This document shows positions 1 through 7,870 of a DNA stretch of 47,974 bases, piece by piece. This DNA comes from Brevibacterium permense. Lineage in GTDB: Bacteria > Actinomycetota > Actinomycetes > Actinomycetales > Brevibacteriaceae. Position numbers and translations under genes: made by a program. The notes under the pieces are model-generated. The model was not told where the DNA came from. It saw only the letters and a program-made list of their open reading frames with translations, and made no database searches. The number at the start of each line of letters is the position of its first letter. The stretch's first letter is position 1. Location: assembly GCF_025506275.1 (NCBI RefSeq), contig NZ_QYCP01000071.1, positions 1 through 47,974 of the forward strand, written 5' to 3'.

Positions 1-70
1 CCTCCCCGGAATCACCCTCGCCCCCGAAGTCTTCGACTCCTCCCGTTTCAGCCGCCTCGGCACACTGTTC

Positions 71-1219
71 ATGGCTCTGCCCGTGTGGCTGCAGGCCGTG
101 GCAGTGTACTTCGCCTCCCGAGTCGTGAGCATGTCGATCTTCGCCGCAGTCCTCAAACGGCAGGACCCGGCGAACTGGTCGTCGTCACCTGTGACGACGA
201 CGCTCAATGACTTCCTCAACTTCTGGGACGGCGGTTGGTACGGGCGCGTCGCCGATGAGGGCTATCCCCGCATCCTGCCCGTCGACGAATCCGGAGCGGT
301 CGCGGAGAACCAGTGGGCGTTCTATCCGCTGCACCCCTCGATCGTGTCCACTCTGGCCGACCTCACGGGGATGAGCTACGAGGTCATCTCGCCGATCGTG
401 TCGACGATCGCGGCCGGTCTGGCCTCGATCGTCATCCTCCACCTCTTCCGGAAGTACGTCGATTCCGGTCAGGCGCTGATGGGCCTGGCGCTTGTGATGT
501 TTTTCCCGCCGGCCGCGATCTTCTCCACCGGCTATGCCGAATCACTGACCCTCCTGCTGCAGGCATCGGCGCTGTTCCTCGTCGTCGAACGCCGCTATCT
601 CACCGCGATCCCGGTCGTCGTCTTCATGGATCTGTCGCGGCCGATCGGCGTGGCGTTCTCGTTCTTCATGCTCTTCCACCTCATCGACCGCTTCCTCCAC
701 CGCCGCAGCGATCCGTATCCGACCGGCGAGGTGATCCGGTCCTGGACCCTGGGGGTGCTCTCCTGCGCAGCGGCCCTCATCCATCCGATCCATGCCTGGT
801 GGGCAACCGGATCGATAACGGCCTATACCGACACCGAGGCGGCCTGGCACACCGGCGAGACCACGTTCGTCGTCCAGTGGGTGGCTCGGTCGATCAGCCT
901 CATCGGTCCGCTCGGTCCGGTGCTGCTCGTCATCGTCGTCGCCGGAATGCTCGCGTTGATCTTCTCTCCGGCGGGAGCGCATATGGGACGGACGCTGCAA
1001 CTGTTCTGCCTCGGCTACGGCCTGTACCTGCTCATCTTCTTCAATCCGCAGACCTCCACCCTGCGTCTGCTGCTGCCGTTGTTTCCGCTGGCCCTGACGT
1101 TGTCGCTGGTGCGATCACGAGGCTATCGGGCCGCGATGCTGGTGGCCTATATCCTGCTTCAGATCGTGTGGGTCGCCTACCTGTGGCACTTCACTCCGCC
1201 TGCTGATCTGCCGCCGTGA
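71..1219 (+). CDS. PIG-V-type mannosyltransferase, integral membrane protein (5' end probably outside window)
   Basis: This is a polytopic membrane protein with about nine hydrophobic segments. The motif WDGGWYGRVADEGYP near residues 53-67 matches the signature of the PIG-V/GT-C mannosyltransferase family. Such enzymes transfer mannose from a polyprenyl-phosphate donor on the outer face of the membrane. The first ATG in view is at 71, but the frame stays open back to the window edge (positions 2-70 encode about 23 residues without a stop). The true start may therefore lie upstream, and family members often have a longer N-terminus. The acceptor cannot be told from sequence; glycolipid or protein mannosylation is inferred. 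No cotranscribed partner is visible. Confidence 0.72.
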   Translation: MALPVWLQAVAVYFASRVVSMSIFAAVLKRQDPANWSSSPVTTTLNDFLNFWDGGWYGRVADEGYPRILPVDESGAVAENQWAFYPLHPSIVSTLADLTGMSYEVISPIVSTIAAGLASIVILHLFRKYVDSGQALMGLALVMFFPPAAIFSTGYAESLTLLLQASALFLVVERRYLTAIPVVVFMDLSRPIGVAFSFFMLFHLIDRFLHRRSDPYPTGEVIRSWTLGVLSCAAALIHPIHAWWATGSITAYTDTEAAWHTGETTFVVQWVARSISLIGPLGPVLLVIVVAGMLALIFSPAGAHMGRTLQLFCLGYGLYLLIFFNPQTSTLRLLLPLFPLALTLSLVRSRGYRAAMLVAYILLQIVWVAYLWHFTPPADLPP

Positions 1220-1336
1220 CCGTCCGTTGGGCGGGAGAGTTACCCGGAACGCGCGGATCATGGAATAATCGTAGGTACATCATTCGGTCCACCTGGTGTG
1301 AACCGTCTTTGAATGACAACGGAAGGAAGAGCCCAT

Positions 1337-1507
1337 ATGGCAGCCCAGAAACCCCGCACCGGCGACGGACCTCTGGAAGTGACCGAAGAAGGCCGAAGCA
1401 TGGTGATGCGGCTTCCAGTCGAAGGCGGAGGCCGTCTGGTGATCGAACTCAGCAGAGATGAAGCCACCGGACTCCACGACACTCTCGCCCAGACGCTGGG
1501 GCTCTGA
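1337..1507 (+). CDS. DUF3117 domain protein, 56 aa
   Basis: This is a small actinobacterial protein of the DUF3117 family; the stretch MAAQKPRTGDGPLEV followed by GGGRLVIELSRDEA is the family hallmark. Function is unknown. An in-frame ATG exists at 1313, but the start at 1337 is preferred. It has a purine-rich ribosome site (GGAAGGAAG) about 7 nt upstream, and conserved family members begin MAA-KPRTGDGPLEV. In mycobacteria a homologue lies in the same neighbourhood as the O-methyltransferase and tatB found next here. Confidence 0.88.
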   Translation: MAAQKPRTGDGPLEVTEEGRSMVMRLPVEGGGRLVIELSRDEATGLHDTLAQTLGL

Positions 1508-1545
1508 GCCGACGGCCGCAGAACACGGCCGGACGGAGACGCACG

Positions 1546-1579
1546 AACAGCAGAGACTTACCTGTAAGTCTCTGCTGTT
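1546..1579. terminator. Bidirectional hairpin terminator
   Basis: A perfect inverted repeat (AACAGCAGAGACTTAC and its complement) has a tiny loop. It sits between the convergent ends of the DUF3117 gene (+) and the O-methyltransferase gene (-), so it can serve both. Confidence 0.75.
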
Positions 1580-1586
1580 GTCGCAT

Positions 1587-2222
1587 TCACCGGGTCTTCT
1601 GCAGTAGCAGCAGCCCTTCTCCGATGGGCAGCAGCACCCGCTCGAGGTGCTCCTGTTCGGCGATGCGGTTGAGCATGCTCCGTGCCGCCTGGGTCCGGGG
1701 ACTGCGATCGACGGGATCGGCGACGGCGCCCTTGAGCAGAGTCTTGTGGATGACCAGCAGGCCCTGGGCATCGAGCAGTCGGAGAGAGGGTTGGATCATC
1801 CTCTCCAGGCTGCCCGGCTCCACGTCGATGAAGACCATGTCATAGGCCGAAGGCGCGAGACGTTTGAGCACCTCTTCGGCTCGACCGCTCATCAGCCGCA
1901 ATCGCCCTGGCCGGATTCCGGCCATGTCGACGAGGTCACGAGCTGCGCTCTGGGTCGTCGAATTCGTGTCGATCGACGTCAGTATCCCGGCGGTCGGCAT
2001 CCCGCGCAGAAGTGACAGCGTCGACGTTCCCACACCGGTGCCGACCTCGACGGCCGCAACCGGGGTGAGCAGTCGGGCCAGCAGCGTCAGCGTCCTCGCC
2101 GTGGTTTGGGACACCGGTGCGATCCCGAACTCATGAGAGTGGGTGCGAGCTGCGTCGAGCAGCGGATCGGGACCGTTGTACTGTTCCGAGAAGGTGAGAT
2201 CACCTGCATTTTCGCGTGCCAA
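1587..2222 (-). CDS. SAM-dependent O-methyltransferase (class I, methyltransferase_3 family)
   Basis: This 211-residue class I methyltransferase has SAM-binding motif I VEVGTGVGTSTL near residues 58-69 and the acidic motif YDMVFIDVEP near 128-137, where the Asp of FID is the usual metal/substrate side. It resembles the catechol-type O-methyltransferase of the mycobacterial Rv1220c locus, and the same neighbours (tatB, mrp) are present. The start is a TTG at 2222 preceded by a strong AGGGAGGGG site. A -10 hexamer at 2256-2261 predicts a 5' leader of roughly 27 nt, so it can be transcribed apart from the gene upstream. The substrate is unknown. Confidence 0.85.
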   Translation of the reverse strand: MARENAGDLTFSEQYNGPDPLLDAARTHSHEFGIAPVSQTTARTLTLLARLLTPVAAVEVGTGVGTSTLSLLRGMPTAGILTSIDTNSTTQSAARDLVDMAGIRPGRLRLMSGRAEEVLKRLAPSAYDMVFIDVEPGSLERMIQPSLRLLDAQGLLVIHKTLLKGAVADPVDRSPRTQAARSMLNRIAEQEHLERVLLPIGEGLLLLQKTR

Positions 2223-2255
2223 CCGGCCCCTCCCTTCTGGTGCTGAGTTCTCCCA

Positions 2256-2261
2256 AGTCTA
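2256..2261 (-). promoter_or_regulatory. -10 element (TAGACT) of the O-methyltransferase gene
   Basis: TAGACT lies on the minus strand. Its first three bases are the TAG stop codon of the preceding alkyltransferase-like gene. Confidence 0.45.
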
Positions 2262-2591
2262 ACCGCAATCGGGGTCGATTCCTTGGCTGCGCCACAGTCG
2301 ATCGAGTTCATCGACTTCGAGGAATGCCGCGCGTTCGACCCGCTCATGAGAATGCGGTGTGCCCTCCTCTTCCCAGTGGATGCGGGCGCGGGCGAAGATC
2401 TCGGGCGGCAGGATCCCGGCCGCGTTGACGACTCGCCACCAAGTGACGTTCGATCCGAATTCCCTCATCACCCGTCCGACATAGCGAGGTGAGCAGTCGG
2501 CAACGGCGCCGACTGTCCCGTAGGCGACGACGCGTGCGGCGGGTACGAGTTCGATGATGCGCAGCACCCGTTCGACGGCTATCTCGTCCAC
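2259..2591 (-). CDS. Alkyltransferase-like (MGMT DNA-binding domain) protein
   Basis: The C-terminal, DNA-binding half of O6-alkylguanine-DNA alkyltransferases is recognisable: VERVLRIIELVPAARVVAYGTV, then a winged-helix segment and TWWRVVNAAG. The active-site PCHR is absent, with WWR in its place. It should thus be a non-catalytic alkyltransferase-like (ATL) protein that binds alkylated guanine and recruits nucleotide excision repair. The start is uncertain. A GTG at 2591 follows GGGAGGT and gives 110 residues, the usual ATL length. An ATG at 2672 would abut the divergent tatB start and leave no room for the tatB promoter, so it is disfavoured. Confidence 0.72.
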   Translation of the reverse strand: MDEIAVERVLRIIELVPAARVVAYGTVGAVADCSPRYVGRVMREFGSNVTWWRVVNAAGILPPEIFARARIHWEEEGTPHSHERVERAAFLEVDELDRLWRSQGIDPDCG

Positions 2592-2657
2592 GGCACCTCC
2601 CGGCAGCGGGATGTCGAACCTGAGCTGACCATGAGTCGATGCTACCGCCGTCCACGG

Positions 2658-2663
2658 TAGACT
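2658..2663 (+). promoter_or_regulatory. -10 element of tatB; leaderless start
   Basis: TAGACT ends 7 nt before the tatB ATG, so transcription should begin at or beside the start codon. Confidence 0.5.
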
Positions 2664-2670
2664 TGAGACC

Positions 2671-3126
2671 ATGTTCGGTATCAACGGCACCGAAATGGTG
2701 ATTCTGGTCGTTGTGGCGTTGGTCGTCATCGGACCCAAACGCCTGCCCGAATACGCTCAGAAGCTGCGAGACTTCGTGCGGCAGATGCGTCGCATGGCCG
2801 AAGGCGCGAAAGACAGCGTCCGACGCGATTTCGGCGATGACTTCAAGGACGTGGACTGGCAGAAGCTCGATCCGCGCCAGTACGATCCCCGCCGCATCGT
2901 ACGTGAGGCACTCGTCGAAGAGGATGCGGCCATCCGCGAGTCCAAACGTCAGGAACGGGCCTCTCAGGAATCGTCATCCCCTGAGTCCTCCGGTGCTGCC
3001 CTGTCGATTGAGACCGACACCGAGGCGGCCCCCACCCGGGAGAAGTCACCCATCGAACGATTCCAAGCTCAGATCGACCAGCGCGACCGTTCCGCTGCTG
3101 CACCGTTCGACCCCGAAGCCACCTGA
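2671..3126 (+). CDS. tatB: Sec-independent protein translocase subunit TatB
   Basis: One N-terminal membrane helix (about residues 8-22) is followed by the Tat hinge GPKRLPEY, an amphipathic helix (KLRDFVRQMRRM) and a charged cytoplasmic tail. The tail contains the actinobacterial TatB signature LDPRQYDPRRIVREAL (about residues 66-82). TatB works with TatC to receive folded proteins bearing twin-arginine signals. At 151 residues it has normal length. It is divergent from the ATL gene and convergent with the deacetylase. No tatA or tatC is in the window, as is usual where tatB sits alone near mrp. Confidence 0.92.
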   Translation: MFGINGTEMVILVVVALVVIGPKRLPEYAQKLRDFVRQMRRMAEGAKDSVRRDFGDDFKDVDWQKLDPRQYDPRRIVREALVEEDAAIRESKRQERASQESSSPESSGAALSIETDTEAAPTREKSPIERFQAQIDQRDRSAAAPFDPEAT

Positions 3127-3211
3127 GCCACCCCCGGAAGCCACCTGGGGTTGAGGCCGACGGCGTCTGTTGGGAATGTTGCATTCCCGCCTCCGTGCAA
3201 GCGTCAGTGGC

Positions 3212-4633
3212 TCAGTTCTTCATCACCGCGGGATGTTCGGGATTCGAGCACAGATCATCGCCGTAGCCGCGGCAGAAGTACGACCCGCCCCTCTTCCACT
3301 CGATCCCGGAGAAGAGCTCGCGCACGGTCACTGTGTAGAGGCCCTTGTCCGCCACGGCCGAGAACACCTCCCGAGCCGCCGTCGCGGTCGACGGATGAAT
3401 GGAATGCATGAGCACGATTGATCCGGGCCTGGTCAGAGACTGCACCCGTCGGACCGTCTTCTTCGCATCTCTGTGCTGCCAATCTCCGGTATCGACGTCC
3501 CAGATGATCGCAGGACTGCCCAGAGCATGTGCTGCGCGTTTGTCGAGGGCACCGTACGGCGGACGGACGAGAGGCTCGTCCTTCACCCCGACCGATCGCA
3601 GTGATCGGTCCGTCCGGTCGAGCTCTCTGCGGATCGTCGCCGAGGAGGTCTTGTCCATCTGCACATGCGAAAACGTGTGATCGTCGACTTCATGGCCGGC
3701 GGAGACGATGCGCTCGGCCACTTCGGGGAAGGCGTCTGTGTTCTTCCCGAGGAAGAAGTATGTCAGACGGATGTTCGCCTCATCGGCTGCGTCGAGGATC
3801 GTCTGTTCGGTCTTCGCCTCTCCGGGACCGTCGTCATAGGTCAGCGCCACACAGGGCAGCAGCGCGCAGGAGAAGTCGGGGGAGCGCAGATCGATCGGCG
3901 GAGGCAGTTCGAGACTGCTGTGCAGCGCCTTCTGGACACGGACGCCGATGGAGGACAGATCGGTGTCGGAGACCGCATCGTCATTGATCGTCAGCGTGCT
4001 GGTGTCATCGGCTCCGACGGCTGCCGGGTCGACTGGAGCGGCGAAGAGCCGGCGGGCATCGACTGTGCTGTCGAGGGCGAGATCGGTCAGCAGCAGCCTT
4101 GTCTGCGGATTCGGCGACTGAACATCGATTGCGGTCACGACGAATTTCCCGCCGCTTGCCAACACCCGAGTGCTGATGTCCACAGCACGCGGGTCGATTC
4201 GAGACGCAGGAGCGTCATCGATGCTGGTCTGCGCTGGTGTGAAAGCCGTCGCGGGCCACCTGTGGACAGGTGCTGTCTGAATGGGGTCGAAGGCAGCGCG
4301 ATCGGCGAAGCCTCCAGAATCGTCGATCAGGGACAGCACATGTTCTTCGATCGCCGCATTCAACGAGGCGGCCGTCGGCAGACCGAAGGTGTGGACGTCC
4401 AGTCGAGGCGTGCGATCGTCTGAGACGAGCGCGTAGCTGCGCAGCGCTGCGGAGAGAACGTCCCGGTTCTCGGCGGCGATCGTTCGCTGCGCGGGTCCCA
4501 CCGACCGTCCGGGGGTGGGGTCATCTCGAAGAGCAGTGACGACAGCTCCGGCCAAGAGGACGAGAGCGGTCAGAGCGCTGATGCCGGCGAAGACAGAGTA
4601 GACGAGGGTATCGCGAGGGGAGAGAGGAGACAC
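3212..4633 (-). CDS. Membrane-anchored polysaccharide deacetylase (NodB homology, CE4)
   Basis: The protein has an N-terminal anchor helix (about 9-33), a 220-residue extracellular region with no clear match, then a complete CE4 domain. Its motifs are TYDDGP (265-270), DDHTFSH with metal ligands His319 and His323, RPPYG (357-361), DVDTGDW (379-385) and LMHSIH (408-413). CE4 enzymes remove N- or O-acetyl groups from cell-wall peptidoglycan or other N-acetylhexosamine polymers outside the membrane. The GTG start lies 4 nt past the mrp stop, so the two genes are probably one transcript. The substrate is inferred to be cell-wall glycan. Confidence 0.87.
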   Translation of the reverse strand: MSPLSPRDTLVYSVFAGISALTALVLLAGAVVTALRDDPTPGRSVGPAQRTIAAENRDVLSAALRSYALVSDDRTPRLDVHTFGLPTAASLNAAIEEHVLSLIDDSGGFADRAAFDPIQTAPVHRWPATAFTPAQTSIDDAPASRIDPRAVDISTRVLASGGKFVVTAIDVQSPNPQTRLLLTDLALDSTVDARRLFAAPVDPAAVGADDTSTLTINDDAVSDTDLSSIGVRVQKALHSSLELPPPIDLRSPDFSCALLPCVALTYDDGPGEAKTEQTILDAADEANIRLTYFFLGKNTDAFPEVAERIVSAGHEVDDHTFSHVQMDKTSSATIRRELDRTDRSLRSVGVKDEPLVRPPYGALDKRAAHALGSPAIIWDVDTGDWQHRDAKKTVRRVQSLTRPGSIVLMHSIHPSTATAAREVFSAVADKGLYTVTVRELFSGIEWKRGGSYFCRGYGDDLCSNPEHPAVMKN

Positions 4634-4637
4634 CGAC

Positions 4638-5759
4638 TCAGACCGGGCTCAGTCCCAAAGACCTGCCGGACAGGCCGCGACTGCGTCGCCGCAGCGACTC
4701 CGCAAGGGTGTCGAAAGCCCTCGCCGCAGGCGATTCCGGACCGCCGAGGACGACCGGGGTACCCGAGTCCGAACCTTCCCGCAGACGAGTGTCCAAGGGG
4801 ATCTGAGCGAGCAGCGGAACCTCCTGATCGAGGGTGGTGGCGAGGTTCTCGGCCACGCTGGCACCTCCGCCGGAGCCGAACACCTCCATCCGAGTGCCGT
4901 CAGGCATCTCCATCCATGACATGTTCTCGATGACTCCCGCCAACGTCTGCTTCGTCTGTGTGGCGATGGATCCCGCACGTTCGGCGACTTGGGCGGCCGC
5001 CGACTGCGGTGTGGTGACGACGAGGAGCTCGGATCCGGGCAGCAGCTGAGCCACGGAGATCGCAATATCACCCGTGCCGGGAGGCAGATCGAGCAGCAGC
5101 ACGTCGAGGTCGCCCCAGAACACATCGGTGAGAAACTGCTGCAGAGCGCGATGGAGCATGGGACCGCGCCAGACGACGGCCTGGCTCGGCGGGACGAACA
5201 TGCCGATGCTCATCACCTTCACGTCGTGGGCGACCTGGGGCAGGATCATCTCGTCGACTCGGGTCGGCTTGCCGGAGAGACCGAGCATACCGGGGATGGA
5301 GAAGCCGTAGATATCGGCATCGACGATGCCGACACGCAGGCCCTTGTCCGCCAGGGACACGGCAAGGTTCGCGGTCACCGACGACTTTCCGACGCCGCCT
5401 TTTCCGGATGCGACGGCATAGACCTTCGTCAGCGATTCCGGGCGATTGAAGGGGATATCGCGGGTGCCGGAGCCCTGCAGCTTCTCCTTCATCTCCGTGC
5501 GCTGTTCGGGGGTCATCGTGCCCAGAACGACAGCCACCTCGGCGACCCCGTCGACACCGGCCACCGCAGCCTTGGTGTCTTTGGTGATCGTGTCCTTCAG
5601 CGGGCACCCGGCGATCGTAAGGAGCACTGTGACGGTGACCTTGCCGCCTTCGATCACGATCGATTCGACCATATCGAGTTCGACGATGTTGCGGCGGATC
5701 TCAGGGTCGATGACCCCGGTCAGCGCCTCTCTCACGGCGTCCTCAGAGGGACCAGTCAT
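4638..5759 (-). CDS. mrp: Mrp/ApbC-family iron-sulfur cluster carrier ATPase
   Basis: An N-terminal MIP18/DUF59 domain (about 5-85, with its conserved GCP motif) is followed by a MinD-type P-loop ATPase with the deviant Walker A GKGGVGKSS near 119-127. Family members bind and transfer Fe-S clusters. The C-terminal CxxC seen in many Mrp proteins is missing: the equivalent region reads MSWMEMPDGTRMEVFGSGGG, and the only cysteine is the one in DUF59. The ATG at 5759 has AAGGAAAGGA at good spacing; the GTG 6 nt earlier is too close to that site. Confidence 0.9.
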   Translation of the reverse strand: MTGPSEDAVREALTGVIDPEIRRNIVELDMVESIVIEGGKVTVTVLLTIAGCPLKDTITKDTKAAVAGVDGVAEVAVVLGTMTPEQRTEMKEKLQGSGTRDIPFNRPESLTKVYAVASGKGGVGKSSVTANLAVSLADKGLRVGIVDADIYGFSIPGMLGLSGKPTRVDEMILPQVAHDVKVMSIGMFVPPSQAVVWRGPMLHRALQQFLTDVFWGDLDVLLLDLPPGTGDIAISVAQLLPGSELLVVTTPQSAAAQVAERAGSIATQTKQTLAGVIENMSWMEMPDGTRMEVFGSGGGASVAENLATTLDQEVPLLAQIPLDTRLREGSDSGTPVVLGGPESPAARAFDTLAESLRRRSRGLSGRSLGLSPV

Positions 5760-5828
5760 GCCCACGTCCTTTCCTTCCCGGAACAGTGCTCCCGGGCCCT
5801 CAACACTACCGCTTCGGCGGTCGTCTCG

Positions 5829-6377
5829 TCATCCGCCTCGGGGGCCGCCTCGGCGCTGTTCGGAAGCCCGGGGATCGGCCTTGTCGGTCCCGTTTTCGTC
5901 CTGTCTCTCCTCTTCGAGCTCCTTGAGCAGATCCTTGAGCTCGGAGCGGATGAAGTCACGAGTGGCGACCTCACGCATGGCGATGCGCAGCGCCGCTACC
6001 TCTCGTGCGAGGTACTCGGTGTCGGCCAGGTTGCGTTCGGCGCGCTGCCGATCGTGTTCGAACTCGACGCGGTCCCGGTCTGTGCTGCGGTTCTCCGCGA
6101 GCAGGATCAGCGGCGCGGCATAGGAGGCCTGAAGGGACAGGATGAGGGTCAACAGGGTGAAGTTGAGCGACCGCGGGTCGAACTGCCACGATTCCGGCAG
6201 CAGGGTGTTCCACAGCAGCCACACCGCACAGAACACCGTCATCCCGACGAGGAACGCGGGAGTGCCCATGAACCGGGCGAAGGCCTCGGCTCCGCGTCCG
6301 AAGGTCTCGGGGGAGACGGTGAAGCTCGGCAGTCGGCGCTTGCTCGATCGCGGGATCTCGAAATCATCGACGGCCAT
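5829..6377 (-). CDS. DUF1003 membrane protein
   Basis: Two membrane helices (about residues 40-60 and 75-97, TPAFLVGMTVFCAVWLLWN and the LNFTLL... segment) are followed by a long charged coiled-coil-like tail. This is the DUF1003 layout, including the family motif SYAAPLILLAENR. Function is unknown. It begins 2 nt after the stop of the CBS/MgtE-N gene, whose GGGGGTAG end doubles as its ribosome site. Translational coupling with that gene is likely and hints at a shared role, perhaps ion homeostasis. Confidence 0.86.
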   Translation of the reverse strand: MAVDDFEIPRSSKRRLPSFTVSPETFGRGAEAFARFMGTPAFLVGMTVFCAVWLLWNTLLPESWQFDPRSLNFTLLTLILSLQASYAAPLILLAENRSTDRDRVEFEHDRQRAERNLADTEYLAREVAALRIAMREVATRDFIRSELKDLLKELEEERQDENGTDKADPRASEQRRGGPRGG

Positions 6378-6379
6378 AT

Positions 6380-7654
6380 CTACCCCCTGCTGCGATCGTC
6401 TCGACCGGTGGTTCGCCAGTCCTCGGGCAACAGCTCGTCGAGGACGTCATCGACGGTGACCACACCGACGAGGCGATCGTTGTCGTCGGTGATCGGCACC
6501 GACACCAGATTGTACGCGGCCAGCAGCTTCGCCACCTCGCCGAGCGGAGTCTCCGGCGACAGCGGTTCGACCTCGGTGTCGAGCATGATGCCCACAGCCT
6601 CGTGCGGCGGATGGCGCAGCATCTCCTGGATATGGACGAGACCCAGATACTTGCCAGTCGGGGTCTCCACCGGCTGCCTGCAGACGAAGACCGCGGCAGC
6701 CAGCGCCGCAGGCAGGTCTTCCCGTCGGACATGGGCCAGCGCCTCGGCGACAGTGGCTTCCGGGGTGAGGATGACCGGTTCGGTCGTCATCAGACCGCCG
6801 GCTGTGTCATCGTCGTACGCCAGAAGCGTACGCACATCTTCGGCCTCATCCGGTTCCATCAGAGTCAGGAATCGTTCGGCCTGTTCATCACTGAGCTCGC
6901 CGAGGAGGTCGGCCGCATCGTCTGGAGCCATCTCTTCGAGCACGGTCACGGCTCGTTCGGTTTCGAGTCCAGTGAGGATCTCGATCTGGGTCTCGGCCGG
7001 CAGCTCCTCGACGACATCGGCAAGGCGTTCGTCATCGAGGGCTCGGGCCACCTGGAGGCGGCGAGCGGCGTTCATCTCGAAGAGCACATCGGCGAGGTCG
7101 GCAGGCTTCGTGTCCTGATAGGCGGCGATGAGCTGGGTGGCTTCCTGATCGACCTCGGAATCCACCGGATGGTCGGCATCCGTCCAGTCGATCTGCTTGG
7201 TCTCGCCGCGGCGGCGGAACGCGGCGAAGGCGCTGCGTTCGGGCACTCGACGCACGAAGAGTCTGGTGACCTCCCAGTCCTTGTTCACCTGCTGTTCGAT
7301 GCCGACGTCCTCGACGAGCACCGGTGAGTTGTCCTCGCGCAGACGCAGCCGTCGGTCGAGCAGGTCATTCATCACCAGGGTCTCGGATTCACGCTGTTCG
7401 AAGCGGCGCATATTCACCAGGCCGGTCGTGATGACCTGGCCGGAGTCGATCGCGGTGACCCGGCCCATCGGTACGAATACGCGGCGACGGCCCGGCACTT
7501 CGACGACGAGACCGATGACTCGGGGGAACTGCCGCATCGTCGCACGATAGACGATGACGGCGTCACGGACACGGCCCACCTGATCGCCGAGAGGGTCGAA
7601 CACGGGGGCGGTGACGAGTCGGGCGACGAAGACTCTTTTCGGTGGACCACTCAT
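6380..7654 (-). CDS. PRC-barrel / MgtE N-terminal / CBS domain protein without a transport domain
   Basis: A PRC-barrel-like region (about 8-145) precedes an MgtE intracellular N-domain (about 170-280, repeats such as LADVVEELPAETQIEIL and APDDAADLLGELSDEQAERFL). A CBS pair follows (about 285-412, ending VGVVTVDDVLDELLPEDW). These cytosolic domains sense Mg2+ in MgtE channels, but the membrane part is lacking, so this is a soluble relative (Rv1232c-like). It probably acts as a sensor for a partner; the coupled DUF1003 protein is a candidate. Its ATG lies 6 nt past a -10 hexamer. Confidence 0.85.
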   Translation of the reverse strand: MSGPPKRVFVARLVTAPVFDPLGDQVGRVRDAVIVYRATMRQFPRVIGLVVEVPGRRRVFVPMGRVTAIDSGQVITTGLVNMRRFEQRESETLVMNDLLDRRLRLREDNSPVLVEDVGIEQQVNKDWEVTRLFVRRVPERSAFAAFRRRGETKQIDWTDADHPVDSEVDQEATQLIAAYQDTKPADLADVLFEMNAARRLQVARALDDERLADVVEELPAETQIEILTGLETERAVTVLEEMAPDDAADLLGELSDEQAERFLTLMEPDEAEDVRTLLAYDDDTAGGLMTTEPVILTPEATVAEALAHVRREDLPAALAAAVFVCRQPVETPTGKYLGLVHIQEMLRHPPHEAVGIMLDTEVEPLSPETPLGEVAKLLAAYNLVSVPITDDNDRLVGVVTVDDVLDELLPEDWRTTGRDDRSRG

Positions 7655-7660
7655 GTTCTC

Positions 7661-7666
7661 AGACTA
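7661..7666 (-). promoter_or_regulatory. -10 element of the CBS/MgtE-N gene; leaderless start
   Basis: TAGTCT on the minus strand is followed by GAGAAC and then the ATG at 7654, a 6-nt gap. Confidence 0.5.
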
Positions 7667-7870
7667 CGTGGTGCATGGAGTTTTCAGTGCTCACCTCCGT
7701 GAATCGAATCGAGATCACATTCGCGGGCGGTGAACGCAGAGGGCGCTGGGTTCCACTCGGCCTCTTTTCCTATTCATCAAGCCGTCCTGGCTGCTTCATC
7801 TGGTTGTCGCCCCGTCTCCCTAGGGTCATTTCTCGGCAGAACCCGCCATAGTCGAATACAGGAGAAATCC

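Noticed and set aside
4989..7118. Long plus-strand open frame of 709 codons
   Set aside because: It lies antisense to mrp, DUF1003 and CBS/MgtE-N genes with strong homology; the frame is open because of high GC codon bias.
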